Source of the DNA: Rhynchospora pubera
Taxonomy: Eukaryota; Streptophyta; Magnoliopsida; Poales; Cyperaceae
Assembly: GCA_028095005.1 (NCBI GenBank)
Contig: CM051460.1
Location: 290,583,074 to 290,647,073, forward strand
DNA: 64,000 nucleotides
Reading direction: 5' to 3'
Shown piece by piece: positions 55,110 through 64,000 of the stretch; the first letter of the stretch is position 1, and each line of letters starts with the position of its first letter. The position numbers and the translations under genes were made by a program. The notes below the pieces were generated by a model. That model saw nothing but the letters and a program-made list of their open reading frames with translations. It ran no database searches and was not told where the DNA came from.

Positions 55110-55503
55110 AGAATGGCTAACGCGCCATCGATGGCACGTGCCATCAATTTTCTATCAACTCGTTTTTTCGAAATTCAAAAGTCAAATGGTCGATCCAAAC
55201 CGTTCAAGTTGATCAAAATATTGAAATACCTTTCGAGACCAACTTTTACATTTTTTTGAATTTTTTACTATTTATTATGATATTTTCAAATTAGAGGTCC
55301 TGAAATACTCTAATCATAATGTTTTTAAAAATATCATAATAAATAGCAAAAAAATTCGAAAAAATATAAAACTTGGTCTCCAAAGATATTTCAATATGAA
55401 GAACAACTTGAACGGTTTGGATTGACCATTTGAATTTTGGATTTCGAAAAATGACTTGATGGCACGGGACCCTCCGTGCCATCGATGGCACGTTAGCCAT
55501 TCT
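55110..55503. mobile_element. Foldback MITE, family related to 27139-27543
   Basis: The termini AGAATGGCTAACG and CGTTAGCCATTCT are perfect inverted repeats, extended by CCATCGATGGCACG on both sides. The rest folds back as well (CCAAACCGTTCAAGTTG against CAACTTGAACGGTTTGG; TATTATGATATTTT against AAAATATCATAATA). The 394-bp element shares layout and phrases (CCAAACCGTTCAA, TTTTTTACTATTT) with 27139-27543 and 35385-35760. No target duplication could be fixed. Confidence 0.78.
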
Positions 55504-58500
55504 ATGCATGTATATTAAATTGAAGAACTCACTATATATATCATTTAATAAATTCTTATTGCATGTAGTAGTATTTTATTATACTTTTATCTTCGTTAAA
55601 TTTCTCAAAATTTTTATATAAATTATATGATATGAAATATTTTCAAACCATACTTCATTAATATAATATCCGCGTAGTTTATCAAATATGCATCCGTAGA
55701 CTGCATATATATGCGCTATGCATGCAGTGATTAACTCCATGCGTATTAAAATTATAGTTCAAAGTTAAAACATATCGATTGTATCATTTCGAAGTTCATT
55801 TTGATTTCCTTAGTATTATTTTACCACAATATAGCCGAAAAATTTTGATTCGGTTGAAATTTTTTTTAGCTGTTTCCATAGCCTAACACATGAGTATAAT
55901 CAGGAGACGGTGGATATCAATTTATTGAACATAACGGAGGGTACTGTAAGCATGCAGCATGATTGATATGATGCTTCAGATTTCAATGTGTCATGATGCT
56001 TGTTCTTCATTAAACTTTAAGAACAAATTACCAAATTTTCCAGCTCGTTGAGATTTAAAGATGCACTAAAAGTATGAAACATACTTAATCTTGTAGCCTC
56101 CCAACATATAGTTAATTAACCACTTTCAATCACTAGAACCTGGCTTGCAGTGTGTTCGCTTGAATATAATATGTTTAGCAAACTAATAAAAATTTTAACC
56201 AATTCAGATTTGTGTTAACAACTTAACATAAATAATCAAATGGTTTCTTAATTAACTTACATAAGTGCGAGGATGGGGAGTAGTTAATCTGCAACTAATA
56301 TGCGAACAGATTTTTATTTGCAGACTTTGAGATCTGTGTTACTTGTACAGATTCTCTTAATATAATTTCAAAACATTAATTAGCTGCCACTTGATGTATA
56401 GTAAATGCCGTGTTGCTGAGATGTTTGGTTGATTCATTCCTTATTTAGGGATCGGCTAACGCAACAAGATTCTGCGAAGTTAATAATAAAATAAATATGC
56501 AAAAAGTATGACATATCATTATTGAACAGATTGGTTAAAATATACCAATATATAATCTGAACATTTCGTAATAATTTCATAATATAATCCAGATGAACAG
56601 ATTAGTTAAAATAAACCAATATTATCTAATCTTATCATTCCATAATCATGTTGGATGAGCTGAAATTTTTTATACTTCTCAATTTAATTCCGACTTTCAT
56701 GAGTATATATTGAAAGCTATACTTCCTGGTATGCTTGAAAAATCTAGATCGATGCAATCTATTGTAATTAATCTCATATGACTAGTATTCTTATTTACAT
56801 TTTATATAAAATATAGTTGCATAATTCATTGGTATTGTACAAATCTGGTATAAGGCCTTGTGTTTCTTCATGATTTTACATGTTGATTGAATAAAAGTAT
56901 AAAACAGATGCGTTAATGTTTTGTACATCAAAAGTTTTGTCCTAGCTAGCTAGTGTGACTGCTAGCTAGCTCAGCTAGCAAAGTAAAGTGTAAAAATAGA
57001 AATTAAAGTCTACAATATTTCTATGATATGCTTTCAAATTTAGTGCGCCAGAAGATCAAATTCATCAATTGGACACAGTAATGATGAGCGATCTCACAGA
57101 AACCGGGTCACAATTAAAATGAACTTCCATTTTCAAAGATGAGTGCGAAAGTCATGTAAACAATTAAGAATTTAGTTGCTTGCAGTACAACTTGTCGTTA
57201 TTATAGTGGAGGGTTCAGGTGCTCCAAATTAGAATGCCACAAGTTGTCACAAATTATGAGCCGTTGAATTACAACTTCATTCAGTGTAGTTTATGCCATA
57301 AAAAAAATCCTAATTCCTACCGTAACGACATGAGTTGACTAGAAATAATTATATTGTCAATGAGAGCTGCATGTTATCTCTACAATGATCCCTGCTCCTT
57401 TCTGTCATTAAGCGATTGTGCATGTCACTTGTCAATTGGTAATCCAACTGTACCGTAGGTTCAATTTATTTGGGCAAAGTAGCAGAATAATTTGACAATA
57501 TTAAGTCGCGTTCACATATATATCTTTGTAATGGATGTACGATCTTGTAGGAAAAACTAAACTATTTTTTTTTTTGTTTCGAATTAATTCAATCAATACA
57601 AATTATGAAACTCCCACTCCAAGTTAATTTAAGCAACAGTAATTGCTTTGATATAGTGTACGCACATATTATATCTTGCTTTTGGATAATGACAAAAGAC
57701 TTAATGTTTAAAATATCTCGGGAAGGTCAACAGATAATTCTATTTTAATTGAGCATTTGTGACAAATTTGGTGAAATATTATGTTTCTAATTTTAGAGGG
57801 CGAACATGATCTGCTTCTAAAGAATTTTTTACAACTTGGAGCGTTTCATTTTTAGTATTCTACTAGTCATTCCAAGAGAAAACGATAAACGGACTTTTTT
57901 TATTACTCTAATAATTATTTTTTAATTGAAATAGCGCATATTGTTTTCTAAAATCTGAATAAAACATATTTATTTATGTTTGGGAATCTCATGAACTGTG
58001 GCCAACTTGACATTGTGATTTGCACATGAAGGGTGTGCCCATGGCGTTCGAATTAAGAGGCTAGTTTTTGCTATAGGATCAGATTTTTGCATTTTTTTTA
58101 CGTGTGTTTTTATATTTTTAATTTTCACATGAACTTCTCAATAGATGGTAAGTAAAAGTGTGAAACCATGCAAGAAATATAGAACACTGAACAAACTTTG
58201 AGAACATTTATCAAAATCCCTTCTAATCCGGCCGTGCAATTAATGGAATGATACCGAAAAGGGCTTGGCGGAAGGATTCCACGCCAATTCCAAAATTAAT
58301 TTAAAAATAAATAAAAAGAATGAGATAAATGCTTTCGACATTAAGTTTATTTATTCTATGTGTGGAGAATTCATCTGATGACAAACAAATTCATAATTTT
58401 AGTTATTAAATAAAGTGAATATGAATATATATATACGAAATAATTTGGAAAAAGAAAAAGTGTGGTACGTGTGTTTATATTAGAATGATAAATGATAAAT

Positions 58501-61500
58501 CAAAACTAAGTAAAACTGAGTGATGCCTCCGGTATCGAAGTAATATATAATGTGACACGCATAATTAACCATGTATATTTTCTTTTTGTAGCTTATAAGT
58601 CAAGTAATATCTACTAATGAAATTTGAAAGGCACTTTGTCTGAATATAATGAATACTTGTAGCTGATGGTTGACACAAATCTATTTAAAGCAAATGTCTG
58701 TGGGCAAAATAGCTGACAGACATGTATATGTCTATCAAATCTAAACGGCTCAACTAAACAGAGTGAGTTATATTATGTACTTGAACTAATAAAATCTTTA
58801 ATTCTTGTAATTAATTATTGGCATAGACCAAAACAGAACAATCATATAATTCACCGTGTCTTAGAATATTATGGAAATCTGGAGGGCAAATATTAGTCTT
58901 TCGACCAGAAAAAAGGGAACAATTTTGCTATATATAATAATTTATATTTGTTTAAAGAACAAAATTAAATTGCTGGTTGTTCAATATCATGAGGAACTCA
59001 CTTGGGTTTTAAAGTTACAAACTTGAAAGTTGGTTTAGAAAAAGAAAGTATAAAAATCATGAGATGGATACAAATTTTAGCTTCGATTTTTTTTTCTTGG
59101 AATATCATTTTGTGTCAAATAAACTTTAATATTTTTCAAATTTTGTCAAATAATTATTTTCTGGTAAAAAATTTTTTTGCTACAACGTCTCACCAAAAAA
59201 AAAAAATTTGACGTTTAGTTGATCTTCTATATGGAAATAGCAATTTGAACCTTACCGTATCTAAATAAGGACGAAAAAAGAAAAATTTGTCCGATGGTAA
59301 GATATGTAATATGTTGATCATGAAGCAATAATGTTAAAATACTAGAACTTTCCATATATGACAACACCGACTTGTGCCGGCTTACCTAGCTAGCTAGAGC
59401 TGAGAGGAAGATGGTAACAATGATAATACTAAAATTATAAATAATCACCTACATACATCACTATACTATTTGGTATTTTGGTTATTCTTTGTCATTATTA
59501 TTATATGATGCATTATTAATGGTAGTTGTAATTTGATAATACATTCAAGGTCGTTGTTACAATTGTGATTATTGTCAACGTGCTGCTGTCATTACCATAC
59601 CATGCAATACCGAGCACGGCACCATGCACCATTTGCCAGTTGGGACCTCCTAGATTGAGATGGTTACCACCTAAATCCTAGAGAAGTTTATTTATAATTT
59701 CATTCCTTGTAGTAGACAGCTGATTGAAGAATTTTTTTTTTTTTTTTACAAGTGAGATTCAATACTATATATGTTCATATGTAGACAAATGGGCCCAAAT
59801 TAAGCCATGCGTAAGGGATGACGGAAATTCAACGTACCGCCAGCAACAATAAGAAATTAAGATTATAAGTTGGACATGTCTTGATTTACTATAACTCCCC
59901 TAAAGAGCAATTAAATGGGTAAACCTTTTCTTTGGGGTGATTTAAGTTCTTCTGAAATCTGACATTTGAATAAATCGATCATACAGAAAAATAATAATTA
60001 ACAACGTGACCAAACATGAATATATATACACACTACTAATCAAAGTTGGCAATTTGGTATCAATTATGGATTTTGGCAAATTTAAGCGAACTCTAAATAT
60101 ATAACCAAACTAAATTGACTTCCTAAAATTTTTTTTTAGGACCAGTGCTTTATATGACAAAGGAATCAACACCAGCTCTTTCGACCTCTAGATATATCGT
60201 CTAGCTGTTTACTATTTAAAATAACAATAAATAGTACTCCTCCTGAAATTATTGCAATATCAAAGCTTGTATATTATTTAGGTTGAGCCTTGTAAATCTT
60301 AGTTTTAAATTCAAATGATAATTCTATTTTATTTATTTAATTTGTTTATGAAACACAAAAACAATAATTCATGTATATTAGAGGTGAGAAAAATTTAATT
60401 TAATTATTTATTTTTATTAAAAGATTTTGCAATACTTGGATTTTTATATATACATTACACATGTGAAGTAGAACGTGTTGTTTTAAATTACCACCTAAAT
60501 TATATTCTAACTTAAAAGTGTCAAAGTCCAAGAGAGCATATGATGGACCAATAAAAAGATAGGCATTAATTACCTCCTGATCATTTGTAAGCCTTCTTTG
60601 TAATTAATTATTCGTATTTTCTACTTATTTAGGGTAAGAAATCTACTTTACAATAAGTCACAAGTAAATTTGATATCAATATATATAGATCAAGTCAAAT
60701 TTAACATAAAAAAAGTGTGATATCTTGTTATTTTTTTTAAACTTTGTTATATCTTTATGATTTTATGTATTAAATAATGAATAATACATATTCAACATAT
60801 TGATTTTCATGTTTTATGTGAATAATTAAAATTCTACATCTATTATAATTTGGGTGGAATCATAATCTGTGAACCAGCTGTAAGACTGGAGAATACAAGA
60901 ACTATCTCTAGCCGAATATAATGGTGGTCCCATATCATTGTTACAAAAAGGGGGTTATTAGAGAGAGAGAGCCAACCCATTGAAAGGGCTTTTTTTTCAA
61001 GTTTCAACGCTTGTGTAAAAGTAGGAATGTGTTTTGACCTTTCAATTGGAAGGGAACTGCTCGTGAGTCGTGAGTCGTGACATTCTCCATGTAGTTTCCC
61101 TACTTCCATAAAAGGAAAAAGAGAACTATCTCCACATGTTAATTTTACTATTACTTTTATTTATTTAATAATCAATACGACGATTGGTGAATGGTGGTTA
61201 CAACATTTTTTTCATACTTTTACTATGAATTTTTTTATCATTAATTATGTAGAAAAATATAGACATGTTTGTTAGTTCTTAAAAAAATTACTGTGAAAAT
61301 TTAACGCATAATATAAAAAAGTTAAAATAAATAAATAGCGACGGCAAGACTTCAGAAATATTGTTGGTGGAATTATAAGAAAAAAGAAAGTATCTTCAAA
61401 TCAGGGAAAACAATTATACATAATATATACTGTTAAATTAATGTTTGAGTGCAATTATTGCATGACTGAAAGGTGGGAGTTAAAAAATAATAATAAACAT

Positions 61501-62131
61501 TTCTTTTGTCAAAACTGATAGTAGGAGGTGCTTCTTATCACAAGACTATATTCCAGTCAATTGTTCGTTGGTTTGATTATTAAAGTCAAAGAATATGGAA
61601 AAAAATAGCATGCATGTTAGATATATATAGAAGCGAAAAGGATGGCGGAGGCGCTCTAATTTTACTTTGGTTCCAGGCTTCCAACAGTACCGATATTGTT
61701 GGATCTGTATGAACATTTAGAATGCCCACTTTCACAATTAAATTGGAATGAACTAGGCATAAAAAATGGATTATACTCTTTTATGTAGTATTGTTATCAA
61801 TAAATTTGAGATCTTCAAATGTAAAACAATTTCAGTGCTATTTTAATTAAAAATTGAAATATTGTAGTAGTAAGCTAGTACGTATTCCATTATATTAATT
61901 GTTAGAATTATGTATTGCTTTTTTATCTGTATATAATACAGATTTATTCTGTCTTAAGCGTTAGCCTATTAAGTGTCATCTATTATCTTTTTCATAAAAG
62001 CTTATATAGAACAAATAATTAGAGATCACCAGTAACACGATCATATTAGATCTACACTAGTGTATTTTTAAAAGAGGTCCCCTAGAACAAATAAAGCTTA
62101 ACTTTCACACTGTTGGACATATTTTCACAAA
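55504..62131. other. Long intergenic region, no supported gene
   Basis: Uniformly AT-rich sequence of 6.6 kb. All open frames are short and without family resemblance, including 59002-59211 and 60843-61109. A cluster of GCTAGC repeats lies at 56944-56980. No RNA gene, LTR pair or clear element was recognised; remote promoter or enhancer functions cannot be judged. Confidence 0.55.
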
Positions 62132-62287
62132 AACTCTGTTTGTATGAGCCCTAAGAATTACGGAATAAGAGAATAAGGGAGTAAATTTATTATAAACAAT
62201 TCAAAGTTCCAAACTCTTCACAAAGTTACACACTTCCCAATACTTCTTTTCTTATTCCTCTTATTCCCACACCATCCAAACAGAGCC
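62132..62287. mobile_element. Tourist-like MITE (decayed left end)
   Basis: The right end CCAAACAGAGCC and left CTCTGTTTG form the terminal repeats, with AAA on both sides. The interior GTTACACACTTCCCAATACT matches the MITEs at 12534-12672 (inverted) and 63147-63302. Confidence 0.6.
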
Positions 62288-63146
62288 AAAGTGAATAATG
62301 AAACTCACGTTAGTACTATTAGACTATAGATATAGTCTTCATCATGAAATAATCAATCAACTGATCTATGCAGCGAATGCTGGAGTGATTAATTTATAGA
62401 TAAATTCTGAAATAATTACGCGCAACACTGACAGTGCGCATTGTGAAAGGGACGCATGTGGTGGAGAAAATTTTCCAAAAATGGAGCTATTACCGGAAAA
62501 ACTACAACGGAAAGGGTCCACAAAGAAACAGGGTATTTCTTGAAAAATAAAATAAAATTGCTAATTCAGGGCTTGACCTTGTGTTAGCCGTTGGTCAAGA
62601 GATGCATGAATTGGTCCGTAATAATTATATTATTATTATCCTTTATCAAAGATGCATGAATTGGTCCGTAATACTTATATTACTATCCTTTATCCAAGAC
62701 GAAGTATCAGACAACGAAAGGTGGGTGTCTTGTTTGGGTTGGTATTATTACGGTGTCAAGTCAAAGGGGGAGAGAGACGGAGGGACAATCATACACGCAT
62801 TAGAAATGCTGTATTGGTTAAATCAAGCCAAGAATTAAGGAAAAGGGTCTTTGATTTCATTGCTACAAAATTTAGTATAAGAAAGTATGAAAAATTCAAA
62901 ATCATTGTTTCGTTAAGTACTTTATTTCAATACTGAAGCATTTTTTTATTTCTACAAAAATGTATCTAGCTAGCATGGATTTTTTTATAGAGTAAATTCT
63001 TTTTGGTACTAAATTAACGAGATAAAAATCAATCAAGTTAGGTGTAATTATCGTGAGCTTTACTATATTACTATTCGACTTTTTAAATTTTATACAAAAA
63101 ATTTAAATTACAGCTATAATTAGAGTAAATTATATACAGTCCTTAA
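62288..63146. other. Intergenic, no supported gene
   Basis: Apart from the tandem duplication at 62595-62695 no feature is visible. The two overlapping 85- and 94-residue frames at 62581-62936 owe their length partly to that duplication. Confidence 0.5.
62595..62695. repeat. Imperfect tandem duplication (about 50-bp unit)
   Basis: GATGCATGAATTGGTCCGTA occurs twice (62611 and 62651 on their respective lines, about 50 bp per unit including flanks), each followed by a TTATATTA...ATCCTTTAT segment. Confidence 0.85.
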
Positions 63147-63302
63147 GGGGCCGTTTGGATCGCTTAGGAAAGAGGAATAGCCTCTTCCTAGGCAGAAATA
63201 TATTTCTAACCATCCAAACTCTTCACAAAGTTACGCACTTCCCAATGTTTTTCGCCTAGGAATAGGCTATTCTTCTTATTCCTAAGCGATCCAAACGGCC
63301 CC
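63147..63302. mobile_element. Tourist-like MITE, well-preserved ends (156 bp)
   Basis: GGGGCCGTTTGGATCGCTTA at the left is answered exactly by TAAGCGATCCAAACGGCCCC at the right, and the inverted similarity continues inward (GAATAGCC, CCTAGGC). The central GTTACGCACTTCCCAATG is shared with the other two members. Flanks are TAA and AAA, compatible with a decayed 3-bp duplication. Confidence 0.8.
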
Positions 63303-63825
63303 AAAATATCATGTTTTTGCTATTTTGGTTATTAAAGTTTCAAAATTACTATTTTCTCTTAAAATTTCAATTTGAATTAAATTGATTGTATTAGTATCAC
63401 CAGTCAGTCGAGAAAATAAAAGAGGAATTTAAAGAAAATCAAAATGTTAAGTCTCATCGTTAATATGGTCCTTAATACTATTTGGGAATTTTGCTCTTTT
63501 TTATATGTTAAGAAATATACTTGTTCATTATATCAAATACATACATTAATTCAAAATTAAATATTATCTATTACAATATATATTCATTAATAATTTAATT
63601 CAATATACACTACTTTAGGATCCACTTTTTTGAGAGATAAATTTCATTGTATTAAATTTTGAATCAAGTCAATCAAAATTCACATGTCAAACATATGTTT
63701 GAATACTAATTTTAATTAGCAAATAATAAATTACAAATTACAATAACGCTATTATATTTCACTAAAATACCACTATACTGTTGCTATTTATTGCTATTCT
63801 TTCACTATTCTCGTCACCATTAGAA
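63303..63825. other. Intergenic, no feature seen
   Basis: AT-rich, no coding frame or recognisable repeat. Confidence 0.5.
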
Positions 63826-64000
63826 AAAGGTAATTACTACTTATCATCCATCGTTTAGTCATCCAAGTCATCCAAGCCAGCGCTCCCTTCAATTTTTCGC
63901 ACCCAACTTAGCGATCCGACCTTCTGATCCGAGCGCAACTCCCATCCAATGCGAGTACCTTCCCTCACCCAGCACTCCCTTCCCTCTCTCCGCTCTCAGG
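63826..64000. repeat. Start of the dispersed composite repeat seen at 36266
   Basis: AAAAAGGTAATTACTACTTA followed by TCATCCAAGTCATCC repeats the beginning of 36260-36310, then a C/T-rich block begins (CCTTCCCTCACCCAGCACTC) as in the other copy. The repeat leaves the window at the right edge. Confidence 0.65.

Noticed and set aside
62581..62936. Two overlapping frames of 85 and 94 residues
   Set aside because: They share a segment because of the imperfect tandem duplication at 62595-62695; no domain.
1..64000. CRISPR array, operon, plasmid or phage functions
   Set aside because: The window is plant nuclear DNA; the repeats present are transposon ends, microsatellites or tandem duplications, without regularly spaced unique spacers.

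Overview
This is a nuclear genome segment of a flowering plant. It is AT-rich, its genes contain spliceosomal introns, its protein families are typical of plants (an F-box protein with a DUF295/KIB-type propeller, an NB-LRR protein, DEK, a BAHD feruloyl transferase, SAUR), and it is dense in nested plant transposons. The species cannot be named from the sequence. I see no rRNA, tRNA, CRISPR or organellar insert.

Layout. 1-8 kb is a transposon graveyard: a LINE remnant, a solo LTR (3855-5900) that itself carries a hAT-like MITE, and a decayed LTR-like stretch. At 8.07-11.54 kb on the minus strand lies an NB-LRR gene split by one frameshift in a homopolymer. At 12.86-15.39 kb sits a complete young retroelement with Copia-type Gag/protease sequence but no integrase or reverse transcriptase.

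19.8-35.1 kb is a tandem plus-strand array of F-box genes made by repeated local duplication. Two members are intact (23661-24731, 34094-35146), one has a single nonsense codon (28980-30017), one is frameshifted and chimeric (19805-20938), and two are fragments. Different transposons landed between or inside the copies: a Mutator-type MITE, a 1-kb Mutator-like element, a long near-perfect inverted duplication and a second solo LTR. The paralogous copies preserve the empty site of that solo LTR.

35.4-41.2 kb is repeats again: a MITE, a 5'-truncated LINE with a 16-bp target duplication, purine/pyrimidine-asymmetric low-complexity sequence, and a LINE tail just upstream of the next gene. 41.3-53.3 kb is the conserved gene island: an 11-exon DEK chromatin protein (+), whose intron 8 holds a very young Gypsy-derived mini-element; a two-exon HHT1/ASFT-type omega-hydroxyacid feruloyl transferase (+), a suberin enzyme; and an intronless SAUR (-). 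53.4-64 kb holds no gene that I can support, only MITEs and small tandem duplications.

The genes do not form one pathway. The coherent stories are (i) birth and death of the F-box array with transposon insertions that can be ordered in time, and (ii) several non-autonomous elements whose boundaries, target duplications and priming sites can be read directly.
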